DNA of 20,229 nt from IMG/VR virus record IMGVR_UViG_3300005529_000582, positions 1 through 20,229 of that record, one strand, 5' to 3'. Positions 6,492 through 12,674 of the stretch are shown here, in pieces; positions within the stretch are counted from its first letter, which is position 1, and the number at the start of each line of letters is the position of its first letter. A model generated the notes under the pieces. The model searched no databases, had not been told where the DNA came from, and saw only the letters and a list, made by a program, of their open reading frames with translations. The stretch comes from a virus. A program made the translations under genes and the position numbers.

Positions 6492-7971
6492 GAACGACGT
6501 CTCGCCGGCTGCGCAGCAGCGCAAGCTGGAAGACCTCGCGCGCGAACGCGGTCTCATGACCGTCGCGGACTTCGTGGACGTATTGGAGTCGGCATCGGAA
6601 GAAGAAGAGGATCGCTCCGATTGGCCAGGATGGGTTGAGCTGACAACGGCATTGCAGAATCCTCGACGCGGTTGGAATCACCTCCTGATCTACGATACGT
6701 CACGCGTTGCGCGACGGCGGCACATCGCAGCCGCATTCAAGCATCGCGCGAAAAAGCTCGGCGTCACGATCCACTTTGCGACGATCCCGCAAGACCTTGA
6801 CCCGATTGCGGAGGTATTCCTCGAGTCGATGTTCCATGCGTACGACGAGGCCCACTCGCTGATGTGCCGGCAAAAAGGCCTCATGGGGATGGCGGAGAAC
6901 GTGAGGCGGGGTTGGCGGGCGGGCGGCCGGGCGCCGATGGGGTATCGGCTCGAACATCAATCGACTGGCGTCATTCGAGACGGTCGGCCCGTGATGAAGT
7001 CGAAGCTCGCGCTCGGCCCCGATGCGGAGCGGATCCGCGCGTATTTGAAGGGCCGCGCAGTAGGCCTACCGCGCGCGAAACTTGCGCGCGACATCGGGCT
7101 CAAATGCAATCCATCGAGCCTGATCGGTATTGAATGGAACGCGTTGACCTACGCAGGTCACGCAGTCTGGAATGTTCACGCAGAACCAGGCAAGGGAGCG
7201 AAGCGACGCCCGCGTGAGGAATGGATCATCCAGCGCAACACGCACGAGGCATTGATCACGGATGTCGAAGCGGAAGCGATCCTCACCGCGCTGACGAATA
7301 GCCGAGTGGGCCAGGCGGTTTCGAAAGCGAAAGCCGCGATGTCCGACTATCTCCTAACCGGCATTCTGTTCACCTCGGACGGTAGACCTTGGACGGGCAA
7401 GAGCGGCGTGTACTACAAGTTACGTCGCTCGGAGCAAGGGCCAGGTCGTTTAGTGAAATGCGAGCTCGTCGATCAGGCAGTGCTCGCTCAGGTGACGTCC
7501 GACATGCGATCCGACGCCTTCCTTGAAAAGCTCATCTCGATGAGTCGCGAAGCGGGACTCATGACCGATCCCGGGAAACCGATCCGCGAACAACTTGCCA
7601 AGCTGGAACGCGAGAAGCATCGAGCGGCAGAGCTCGCTCTGACGGTTGAAGATGGCGGGACGTTCACCAGGATCATTGAGGAGCGATCTCGCCAGATCGA
7701 GGCGCTGCGCGCCGAGTTGGCCGCCATCAAAGCAGACTCGACCCTCAGCGAGATGATCCGCGCCCTCACGCCGGCGAAGCTCCGCGAACTGCTGATGGAG
7801 CTTGGGGGGCCTCGGGCGGCGCTATCTCACATGGCCGAACGAGTAGTGCTCGAGCCCGATCTGAACACGTTCCAAGTGCACTATCGCGCCGCTTTGGGCC
7901 TATCCGTGGTATCGCCTTGGGGACGCCAAGGATTGGCCCCGGTGTTTGTCAAGGCGTTGCGCATCGCCTGA
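6442..7971 (+). CDS. Large serine recombinase (phage integrase)
   Basis: From the GTG at 6442 the product is 509 residues. The catalytic domain begins at once with AATYRRSSKDR, in which Ser14 sits where the nucleophile of serine recombinases lies (YxRxS), followed by AAQQRKLEDLARERG and LLIYDTSRVARRR (about 81-93). The linker helix and recombinase domain follow (RGWRAGGRAPMGYR, 156-169; TYAGHAVWN near 236). The part usually forming a Zn ribbon (303-340) keeps LLTGILFTSDGRPW but has lost the cysteine pairs; only Cys340 remains. A coiled coil lies at about 378-433. Such enzymes cut and rejoin attP and attB. A TTG at 6376 would add a Cys-rich tail and is unlikely. It closes the left operon. Confidence 0.93.
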   Translation: MNANKNAATYRRSSKDRNDVSPAAQQRKLEDLARERGLMTVADFVDVLESASEEEEDRSDWPGWVELTTALQNPRRGWNHLLIYDTSRVARRRHIAAAFKHRAKKLGVTIHFATIPQDLDPIAEVFLESMFHAYDEAHSLMCRQKGLMGMAENVRRGWRAGGRAPMGYRLEHQSTGVIRDGRPVMKSKLALGPDAERIRAYLKGRAVGLPRAKLARDIGLKCNPSSLIGIEWNALTYAGHAVWNVHAEPGKGAKRRPREEWIIQRNTHEALITDVEAEAILTALTNSRVGQAVSKAKAAMSDYLLTGILFTSDGRPWTGKSGVYYKLRRSEQGPGRLVKCELVDQAVLAQVTSDMRSDAFLEKLISMSREAGLMTDPGKPIREQLAKLEREKHRAAELALTVEDGGTFTRIIEERSRQIEALRAELAAIKADSTLSEMIRALTPAKLRELLMELGGPRAALSHMAERVVLEPDLNTFQVHYRAALGLSVVSPWGRQGLAPVFVKALRIA

Positions 7972-8079
7972 GCGCGGAATCCACGCGTTACCAGACAATG
8001 CTGCAACTTCTACAAGGAGCGCTTCAGCTAGGCTCCGACGGCTCGGGCATTTGCGCCCGTCCGGCAGCCTGGCGATAGG
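7972..8079. other. Gap between convergent genes; candidate attP or terminator region
   Basis: No gene fits here. Two short dyads are visible: GGAGC at 8016-8020 with GCTCC at 8032-8036, and CGGGC at 8044-8048 with GCCCG at 8055-8059 around a six-base loop. Neither is followed by a T run, so a classical terminator is doubtful. Large serine recombinases often have attP next to their gene, which makes this a candidate site, but no crossover core can be identified from one sequence. Confidence 0.3.
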
Positions 8080-8379
8080 TCATTCGCTATCGGCGATGTG
8101 ATCGCGATCGTCCCCGCCCGCGTCGATGCTTTTCCACTCAGCCTCGCCGCGTGGATTACACGAGCACGGCACACCCGGACCCGCACAGCCGTCGTGCCCG
8201 AACGGGCGATCCGAATGCTCCTCGCATAGCCAGCCAGTTCCCTGGCAACGTTGGTGCCCTCGGACGAGCTCAGACACATCGCTGCTTTGCTTGGCCACTC
8301 GCCGAGTGTTGCATCGAATCGGCCGCCGCGCCGGGCCGGAGATGATTGCCTTCAGGTCCTCATCAGGTATGCGCGACAT
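8080..8379 (-). CDS. Cys-rich small phage protein, probable metal binder
   Basis: A 99-residue product from an ATG at 8379, beginning MSRIPDEDLKAIISGPARRP. Its second half carries CQGTGWLCEEH, then SDRPFGHDGCAGPGVPCSCN, a Cys/His spacing typical of a small zinc-binding protein found in proteobacterial genomes and phages. The frame is open upstream to 9021, but that part is the shadow of + strand genes. The gene stands alone on the - strand between rightward genes, so it needs its own promoter, which I cannot identify. An overlapping short + frame at 8369-8494 competes only with its first codons. Function unknown. Confidence 0.72.
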   Translation of the reverse strand: MSRIPDEDLKAIISGPARRPIRCNTRRVAKQSSDVSELVRGHQRCQGTGWLCEEHSDRPFGHDGCAGPGVPCSCNPRGEAEWKSIDAGGDDRDHIADSE

Positions 8380-8494
8380 ACAAGGTCTGACTGCCGTGGC
8401 GCGGAAGGTTCCGGTGTTCAAGATCGGCAACGCCTTCTGGATCGCGGCGGTTCCCGCGCGCGGCATGACCGCTCGGCGCGTACAGGGCTGTTGA
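8369..8494 (+). CDS. Possible very short protein (doubtful)
   Basis: A 41-residue frame starting inside the first codons of the opposite gene. The product (MRDIQGLTAVARKVPVFKIG, then NAFWIAAVPARG) looks protein-like, but there is no clear ribosome binding site and no known family. It fills most of the 168-base space between the divergent genes at 8379 and 8548, so the same bases may instead be promoter sequence. Confidence 0.22.
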   Translation: MRDIQGLTAVARKVPVFKIGNAFWIAAVPARGMTARRVQGC

Positions 8495-8547
8495 ATTTCC
8501 TCACTGGATGGACGTAAGGCGCCGGGATAAGGAACGATGCAACACGC

Positions 8548-8784
8548 ATGGAAACGCACGGCCAAATCATCATCGACACGATTCGGCAGACGCTGGAACA
8601 CCGACACACGATCGAGACGTGGTGCCCGCGATGCGCGACTTCGCGACCGGATCTGGACCTGCCGCGGCTCGTGCGAGAAGGCCACGGCAACCAACGCGCC
8701 CGCGATCTGTTCATCCACTGCGAGCAGTGCCAGACGCGGTTGCTTTACACGCTGCGGCCGCCGAGCCGGCATGCGAAGTCCTAA
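8548..8784 (+). CDS. Small zinc-ribbon-like protein
   Basis: A 78-residue protein from ATG 8548, with AAGGA about 13 bases upstream. It has one helix (GQIIIDTIRQTLEHRHTIET) followed by two CxxC pairs: CPRC at 26-29 and CEQC at 58-61, joined by a basic linker (LVREGHGNQRARDLFI). Two such pairs normally hold one zinc ion. A related task would be DNA or RNA contact, but no family is recognised. A frame on the other strand and one at 8537 overlap it and are less plausible. Confidence 0.72.
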   Translation: METHGQIIIDTIRQTLEHRHTIETWCPRCATSRPDLDLPRLVREGHGNQRARDLFIHCEQCQTRLLYTLRPPSRHAKS

Positions 8785-8825
8785 GAGGCTCGCGCTCGCG
8801 ATGCGACTCGGAGCAGAATCTGCTG

Positions 8826-9059
8826 ATGACGAATCTCGAACTCGCTCGGCGCTACATTCAGGACCACAACGCAAATGAGCGGTGGTCGCCATTTGATGGC
8901 CCGGAGTGGCGGGCCATCGAGATGTTCGCCAACTGGCTGGACTCGCGCAATTCGGACGAACCGTCAGTCGAACTGCCCGCAACTCTGACACCTGAGCAGG
9001 CTGAAAAGATCGCTGATCCAAGAAGCCCGATAGGCTGGGCGCGCGACCACTATAAGTGA
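8826..9059 (+). CDS. Small unknown acidic protein
   Basis: A 77-residue protein from the ATG at 8826. The frame is open to 8508, but the upstream part covers the previous gene. The product starts MTNLELARRYIQDHNANERW, continues FDGPEWRAIEMFANWLDSRN, and ends in an acidic Pro-containing segment and WARDHYK. It is likely helical and soluble. No family is recognised; the position in a small-gene cluster suggests an accessory role. Confidence 0.62.
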   Translation: MTNLELARRYIQDHNANERWSPFDGPEWRAIEMFANWLDSRNSDEPSVELPATLTPEQAEKIADPRSPIGWARDHYK

Positions 9060-9075
9060 ACCGGACGGGTAACTG

Positions 9076-9384
9076 ATGTGCTCAGTGAAGAAGCTGGTGA
9101 AGTGCGGCGACCCAGGTACGAGGTTCGCGGGCTACGCGTTGACCAAACCACAAGACGGACCGCACGCCGTATGGGTCGAGTTTCAGTGCACCCGCGCCGA
9201 CGCGCATCCTGTCAACGGTAGCGAGCACTGGTACGAGCATGACGGAGTGCGGGTGACATGGTCGATCCCGGCTGACGCTGTATGGATGGCGGAAAGCAAC
9301 GCAGAGAGAACCGAGCCGAACCGGAACGATGACGAAGAACGCTGCGGCGTGAACCAGCTCGCCGACATCCATCTCTCGAAGTGA
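9076..9384 (+). CDS. Small unknown protein
   Basis: A 102-residue protein from ATG 9076, sixteen bases after the previous stop. A beta-rich middle (GPHAVWVEFQCTRADAHP, then HWYEHDGVRVTWSIPADAVW) is followed by a polar, charged tail. Three cysteines lie at positions 2, 10 and near 38. I recognise no domain. Its stop codon forms part of the base of the long hairpin at 9383-9451, so its mRNA end is probably defined by that structure. Confidence 0.62.
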   Translation: MCSVKKLVKCGDPGTRFAGYALTKPQDGPHAVWVEFQCTRADAHPVNGSEHWYEHDGVRVTWSIPADAVWMAESNAERTEPNRNDDEERCGVNQLADIHLSK

Positions 9385-9451
9385 ACGGCGCTCGCTGGGC
9401 GGGAATGCCGCTCCCACTTCCGTCGGCGTTCCGGCCTGGCGGGCGCCGTTC
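9383..9451 (+). other. Long RNA hairpin, 28-bp stem
   Basis: Bases 9383-9410 pair with 9424-9451 around a 13-base loop (9411-9423). Of 28 positions, 23 are Watson-Crick, four are G-U and one is a G-G mismatch (9401/9433). The outermost nine pairs are perfect (GAACGGCGC with GCGCCGTTC). All four wobble pairs (9392/9442, 9396/9438, 9397/9437, 9406/9428) are G-U only in the + strand RNA; on the other strand they are A-C mismatches. The structure therefore belongs to rightward transcripts. It lies between convergent genes, so a transcription end or RNA-stability element is likely. No T run follows, so it is not a standard intrinsic terminator; a small structured RNA is an alternative. Confidence 0.72.
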
Positions 9452-9456
9452 GGATA

Positions 9457-9732
9457 TCAGGTCGTGAGGAACATCGAGTAGCGCCGGCAGAACTTCAGGA
9501 AGGTCGTCTTCAGCGCCTTCGCCATCGCCGGCACTTCGGTTAAGTCGAGTCCGCGGCCGCCGGTCTCGAGCGCAGACATCGTCTGCTGATCCCAGCCCAT
9601 TGCCTTGGCCACCTGCTCCTGAGTCAGCCCAGCTTCCTTTCGGCAGGCGATAACCGTCAACTTCAGGGCGACATGAGCCTTGCTTCGTAAGACCGCGGGC
9701 ACGTTCCGACGCTTCCAAACGGGGAGCGTCAA
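9457..9732 (-). CDS. XRE-family helix-turn-helix repressor
   Basis: A protein of up to 91 residues with a clear XRE/Cro-CI helix-turn-helix: LKLTVIACRKEAGLTQEQVA (23-42) followed by KAMGWDQQTMSALETGGRGL, then a helix pair (EVPAMAKALKTTFLKF). It is short, with no oligomerisation or peptidase domain like that of lambda CI. The TTG at 9732 is the longest start; a GTG at 9702 with GGAA motifs upstream would give 81 residues and may be the true one. It is transcribed away from the operator-like dyads at 9749-9788, as expected for an autoregulated phage repressor that also controls the rightward cluster from 9880. Confidence 0.86.
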   Translation of the reverse strand: MTLPVWKRRNVPAVLRSKAHVALKLTVIACRKEAGLTQEQVAKAMGWDQQTMSALETGGRGLDLTEVPAMAKALKTTFLKFCRRYSMFLTT

Positions 9733-9748
9733 TGCTCGCGAATGCCGT

Positions 9749-9788
9749 GTGAGACACGATTAACGTGTGGCTCACAAGAGTTTCTTGT
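9749..9788. promoter_or_regulatory. Operator-like pair of dyads between divergent genes
   Basis: A 27-base dyad (9749-9775) has arms GTGAGnCAC and GTGnCTCAC separated by nine bases; only one position within each arm fails to match. A second, perfect 15-base dyad, ACAAGA-GTT-TCTTGT, follows at 9774-9788 and overlaps the first by two bases. They lie between the leftward XRE gene and the rightward gene at 9880, where repressor operators sit in temperate phages. The two arms are different in sequence, so they may bind different proteins. No convincing -35/-10 pair could be fixed for either direction. Confidence 0.6.
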
Positions 9789-9879
9789 ATCTTAGTTCGC
9801 AACCCTGACACCCGCACCTTTCGGCGTACGAAGCACCGAGGGGCGGCCACGACTTATATGAACAACGGGAGAGGCGAAG

Positions 9880-10341
9880 ATGCTGAGGCTGTTCCAACGA
9901 GACGGGACGATCGTTGAGGTGCGCGAGCCGATAGTGCTCGCACCGGAGAAATTGAGAGAAGACGCTTCACGCGAACCGCGCAGCGCCACACGCTCGAATG
10001 GAAAGAGGCGCGCCGGGATCGGATGCAGTAAGGCCTGGATCAGGCGGGCAAAGAAGGCGGTCGCGAAGGTGATGGTCGGCGGGATCGCGCTGGCCACGCT
10101 GCTCAGCGCGCGCCCCGCGGCGGCCGACAGCCTGCAGAGCGTTCCGGAGACGTTCAACGAACGTTATTTCATCGCGATTTTCTGTGATGCGACGATCGGT
10201 CTTCAGGCATCGGATGCGGCACGCGCAGCTGCGGCCCGTTTCATCGCGCGCTACAAGCCCAATCTCGATTGCGAGAAGGAATACGTGCCCTCGCTCGTGA
10301 GCACGTACGGCGATCGGCGCGACGGCGCAAAGAAGAAATGA
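9880..10341 (+). CDS. Unknown protein with internal export-like segment
   Basis: A 153-residue protein with a good ribosome binding site (GGGAGAGGCGAAG before ATG). Residues 1-60 are basic and polar. Residues 61-83 (VAKVMVGGIALATLLSARPA and the following residues) form a hydrophobic segment ending in AxA-like Ala residues, as in a signal peptide, with basic residues before it. The remainder is a small domain with two cysteines (FCDATIGLQ and NLDCEKEY) and a basic tail. It may be anchored or exported with an unusually long N-terminal extension. It is the first gene right of the operator, so it may be under repressor control. Family unknown. Confidence 0.62.
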   Translation: MLRLFQRDGTIVEVREPIVLAPEKLREDASREPRSATRSNGKRRAGIGCSKAWIRRAKKAVAKVMVGGIALATLLSARPAAADSLQSVPETFNERYFIAIFCDATIGLQASDAARAAAARFIARYKPNLDCEKEYVPSLVSTYGDRRDGAKKK

Positions 10342-10604
10342 AGTGGTGGAATGTCGCCACGATGCTCATCGTCGTGGCGCTACTGGGAATAGTGTGGCTG
10401 GCGATGCGCCCGGTGGACTGGGCGCGTCGATGGTGCTCGCATGATGGAACTGAGCAACTTCACGCTTCTTGCATTCCTCGGCGGACGGCGCAAGCAATGC
10501 CGAACACCAGCGAAGGCAATGGCCACGCGCTCGATGGTGATCCTCGGAATCATTCTGATTCGGCGCGGGTCGGCATTCAGGGCAGCGGTCGCTGGCGAGA
10601 TTAA
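10338..10604 (+). CDS. Small membrane protein
   Basis: Its ATG overlaps the previous stop (ATGA). The 88-residue product begins MKWWNVATMLIVVALLGIVW, a single transmembrane helix with positive residues after it (DWARRW), then a polar, low-complexity part. From 10441 on, another frame of the same strand is open and has higher G/C at third positions, so the second half of this gene is less certain than the first. A shift from this frame into the other cannot be excluded. Function unknown. Confidence 0.5.
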   Translation: MKWWNVATMLIVVALLGIVWLAMRPVDWARRWCSHDGTEQLHASCIPRRTAQAMPNTSEGNGHALDGDPRNHSDSARVGIQGSGRWRD

Positions 10605-10647
10605 TGCGGAGGAATATTTGCGGCTGGAGGGTCTGTGGGGCCACTAA
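10441..10647 (+). CDS. Overlapping small protein
   Basis: A 68-residue frame from ATG 10441, lying in a different frame inside the end of the previous gene. The product has a hydrophobic N-terminus (MMELSNFTLLAFLGG), a basic loop, a second hydrophobic segment (MVILGIILI), and a well-formed ending (AGEINAEEYLRLEGLWGH). Third-position G/C is better than in the overlapping frame. There is no strong ribosome binding site. The nesting recalls Rz/Rz1 gene pairs, but no lipobox is present, so I do not call it a spanin. Confidence 0.42.
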   Translation: MMELSNFTLLAFLGGRRKQCRTPAKAMATRSMVILGIILIRRGSAFRAAVAGEINAEEYLRLEGLWGH

Positions 10648-10659
10648 GGGAGGTGTGCG

Positions 10660-11004
10660 ATGGCAAGGGCCGAACAGATGGGAGGCATGGCGGGCGCACC
10701 GCTGGGCGTGATGCTCGCGATGGTGGTGGCGTCGGTGACTTTGTGGGGAGCTGCACAGCCCGCGAATCGGACGCGACCCGCAGCGGCGCGACCTGCAGCT
10801 CAGAAGGAACTCGTCGCTTTTGGTTGCCAATGCGACGACGGCACCACATGCATCGTTGTGCCGCATGCCGAGCGCGTGCCGTGGCCGCCGGTCGGCGCCA
10901 GAGCCGCGAGCACGATAGAGGACGACGATGGTCATCCGATCGGGCTCGTATGCTGGCACGCCGATCATCTGGTCATTTGGAAGATACCGGCGCAACAAAC
11001 GTGA
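10660..11004 (+). CDS. Unknown exported or membrane-anchored protein
   Basis: A 114-residue protein preceded by GGGAGG. Residues 14-32 (PLGVMLAMVVASVTLWGAA) are a hydrophobic segment, either an anchor or a signal peptide. An Ala/Pro/Arg-rich linker leads to a compact domain with three cysteines early (FGCQCDDGTTCIVVP) and one later (IGLVCWHADHLVIW). The pattern suggests a small disulfide-bonded periplasmic domain. The gene ends the rightward cluster and faces the leftward late genes. No family is recognised. Confidence 0.62.
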   Translation: MARAEQMGGMAGAPLGVMLAMVVASVTLWGAAQPANRTRPAAARPAAQKELVAFGCQCDDGTTCIVVPHAERVPWPPVGARAASTIEDDDGHPIGLVCWHADHLVIWKIPAQQT

Positions 11005-11068
11005 ATGTATCGGGCCGCTCGCCTTCCTCACCCCTATCGCGCTTACCTGGCACGGAACGCGATGAGTC

Positions 11069-11085
11069 GGGCGGGCGGCCCGTCC
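11069..11085. terminator. Possible hairpin between convergent genes
   Basis: A seven-pair hairpin with a three-base loop (GGGCGGG, CGG, CCCGTCC; one G-U pair) lies two bases beyond the stop of the leftward gene at 11088 and 65 bases after the rightward gene ending at 11004. The + strand after it is only moderately T-rich and the - strand has no T run, so termination in either direction is a guess based mainly on position. Confidence 0.3.
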
Positions 11086-11087
11086 TT

Positions 11088-11294
11088 CTAGGCTCCTTTC
11101 GCCTTGGCGATCGCCGCGACGAGCTCTTCGCGCGCCCTGTCGTCATCGGATTGGATCGCCGCCCATTCTTCCGGAAGCAGATCGCGACTCTCGCTTTGCG
11201 CACGAGCGACTAGGCTTGAGATCGCGGTAGCGCGGTTGAGCAGTGCCAACGTCAGATCGATCGCAGCGAGTACGCCTTGTGTAGTGCTCGTCAT
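11088..11294 (-). CDS. Small helical phage protein at the end of the late operon
   Basis: A 68-residue protein from ATG 11294, with a clear AAGGAGC site upstream. It consists of two or three helices (TQGVLAAIDLTLALLNRATA and LLPEEWAAIQSDDDRAREEL). Its start overlaps the stop of the lipoprotein gene, so the two are coupled. Small helical proteins of this kind are frequent beside phage lysis genes. No activity can be assigned. Confidence 0.7.
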   Translation of the reverse strand: MTSTTQGVLAAIDLTLALLNRATAISSLVARAQSESRDLLPEEWAAIQSDDDRAREELVAAIAKAKGA

Positions 11295-11629
11295 GTTTGC
11301 TTGCTCCTTAGATAGGCCTGGAGATTGGTCAGAATCGCCGTCGCGAGTAGGAGCTTCGAGTCGGCGCCTTTCGGATCGGAATCTAGCAACGACTTCGACG
11401 CATCCAGTAGCGTTCGCGCCTGGTCAGTGAGCTTCAGAGCCTGCTCAGCGTCCGAGGCGCTCAACGTGCCGGCCGTCAGCTCCTGAGTCGCGGTCTGGCG
11501 GATGGCGGTCATCACGCCGTAGCCGTACGCGAGTCGATCGGACAGGCTTTTCGCCGGAGCGATGCCGAGCGAAGAGCATGCGGTCACAAGGACACAGAGA
11601 GCGAATGCGAGGACGTAGCGAGGTTTCAC
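11291..11629 (-). CDS. Phage lipoprotein
   Basis: A 112-residue lipoprotein from a GTG that overlaps the stop of the holin-like gene (GTGA). The signal is MKPRYVLAFALCVLVTAC, with VTAC as lipobox and Cys18 as the lipidated residue. The mature part is almost fully helical (DRLAYGYGVMTAIRQTATQE, LKLTDQARTLLDASKSLL, LLLATAILTNLQAYL). Similar lipoproteins occur next to holin genes in proteobacterial phages. An outer-membrane role in lysis is possible, but the protein is not Pro-rich like Rz1-type spanins, so I leave the role open. Confidence 0.82.
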   Translation of the reverse strand: MKPRYVLAFALCVLVTACSSLGIAPAKSLSDRLAYGYGVMTAIRQTATQELTAGTLSASDAEQALKLTDQARTLLDASKSLLDSDPKGADSKLLLATAILTNLQAYLRSKQT

Positions 11630-11889
11630 TTGGGTGTCTCCGGTGCAGGGGCGGGAATCGGTGGTGTGTCGGCGGGCGTCTCGCGCTGCCGCTGATAGAA
11701 GAAGCCGGCCTGTTGCGTGACGATCGTTCCGAGCACGCCGAGCATCGTGTAGGCGAGCTTCTCGGAGGTGCCGTCGAGGTGCGCCCATCCGAGCACGATC
11801 ACGAACAGCAGGCCGATGAAGCCCGCGAGTGCGAGCGTGAAATGCAGAATCTGTGCGAGGGCGAGATGCCCCGCGAGCTTCGTACTCAT
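11626..11889 (-). CDS. Holin-like membrane protein
   Basis: An 87-residue protein with two predicted membrane helices: about 12-35 (LHFTLALAGFIGLLFVIVLG) and about 45-64 (AYTMLGVLGTIVTQQAGFFY), then a charged turn (QRQRE) and a Pro-rich tail. This size and topology, with a ribosome binding site GGAGAAAG and a position four genes after the lysozyme, fit a phage holin, which forms holes in the inner membrane so that lysozyme reaches the wall. No strict sequence signature exists, so the call rests on topology and context. Confidence 0.66.
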   Translation of the reverse strand: MSTKLAGHLALAQILHFTLALAGFIGLLFVIVLGWAHLDGTSEKLAYTMLGVLGTIVTQQAGFFYQRQRETPADTPPIPAPAPETPK

Positions 11890-12053
11890 GGTTCTTCTTT
11901 CTCCGCAGGAATTCGGAATCGCACTTCGAACCAGACGCCTTCGCAGGGCGGCTTCTCGGGATCGGTGATCGGGCCGTGGCAGATGGGATGCGCACAGAAG
12001 AGCGCGCCGTCCGCTGTCTCATCCATGTGGCGACAGGCGGCGCAGTCGTTCAC
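11886..12053 (-). CDS. Cys-rich mini-protein, probable zinc binder
   Basis: A 55-residue protein from a GTG at 12053, six bases after the preceding TAG. It carries CAACRHM at residues 4-10, FCAHPICHG at 19-27 and a further Cys at 37 (PPCEGVWFEVRF), a spacing that suggests one zinc site. Its stop overlaps the holin-like ATG (ATGA), which supports translation. The frame is the same as that of the upstream gene, with a single TAG between them, so a rare readthrough product is conceivable. No named family. Confidence 0.68.
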   Translation of the reverse strand: MNDCAACRHMDETADGALFCAHPICHGPITDPEKPPCEGVWFEVRFRIPAEKEEP

Positions 12054-12059
12054 GAGCGG

Positions 12060-12674
12060 CTACGCGGTCGGATCGTATTTCGCTTTCAGTCGCGCGAGCT
12101 CGGCGCGCTCTCGCCGCTCGAGTTCTGCGGCGGCATCCGCCCGCGCCTGCTCTTCTTTGGCTGCACGTTCCTGGTGCCACGCTTCTTGTAGCGACGGGCC
12201 CATCGGTTCGCCGTCGGGCTCCCAGGTGAATTCCTTCAGATCGAAGTGCGCGCCGCAGCGGCAACAGAATGTCCCACTGTAGAAGCGAGGATTGCGCGCG
12301 TAGGTCTCAGCGATCGACAGAGCCATCGTCGTGACGGCTCCGCATCGCTTGCCGGCGCGCTCGACTTCTTCCTTCGTGAAGAATCGACCAAGCGACTTGC
12401 TCCCCGGTGGAAACTCGACGTATTTGATAAACGGCGGCTCGTCTGCTGCCCACCCGTATCGCTTCAAATCCTCCGGCGTAAGGTCGCGTGTGCCGGCGGG
12501 CAACGGCGATGCTCCAACGTGGAGATAGCTGCGCCGAACCGGCTTCACGAATCCCTTCGCGCGCTCCTCCGGAGTCAGCACGACGTAACCTTCCTGTTGG
12601 CCATCCGCGCGGATCTTCGTGTGGCTGCGGTCGTCCGGCACCGGGCGGCCGTCGGTGAGTTGCACGCTGCTCAT
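12060..12674 (-). CDS. Conserved phage protein with Cys cluster
   Basis: A 204-residue protein of a type often seen in proteobacterial phages beside lysis genes. It starts MSSVQLTDGRPVPDDRSHTK and has a Thr/Pro-rich N-terminal part with the typical GFVKPVRRSYLH (41-52). The middle contains a variable insert and then KRCGAVTTMALSIAETYARN (109-128) and GTFCCRCGAHF (134-144). Cys111, Cys137, Cys138 and Cys140 could hold a zinc ion. The C-terminus is a charged coiled coil (about 160-200). Function is not known. Its ATG overlaps the stop of the upstream gene (ATGA). Confidence 0.78.
   Translation of the reverse strand: MSSVQLTDGRPVPDDRSHTKIRADGQQEGYVVLTPEERAKGFVKPVRRSYLHVGASPLPAGTRDLTPEDLKRYGWAADEPPFIKYVEFPPGSKSLGRFFTKEEVERAGKRCGAVTTMALSIAETYARNPRFYSGTFCCRCGAHFDLKEFTWEPDGEPMGPSLQEAWHQERAAKEEQARADAAAELERRERAELARLKAKYDPTA

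Noticed and set aside
8771-8878. A 35-residue + frame between two small genes
   Set aside because: It is Arg/Ser-rich, overlaps both neighbours and has no ribosome binding site.
8380-9021. Upstream extension of the - strand Cys-rich gene to a 313-residue frame
   Set aside because: The extension covers several + strand genes with better composition; the ATG at 8379 gives a sensible start.
11291-12022. A 243-residue - frame containing the lipoprotein
   Set aside because: Its first half runs through the holin-like and Cys-rich genes in another frame; the lipoprotein signal starts at the GTG at 11629.
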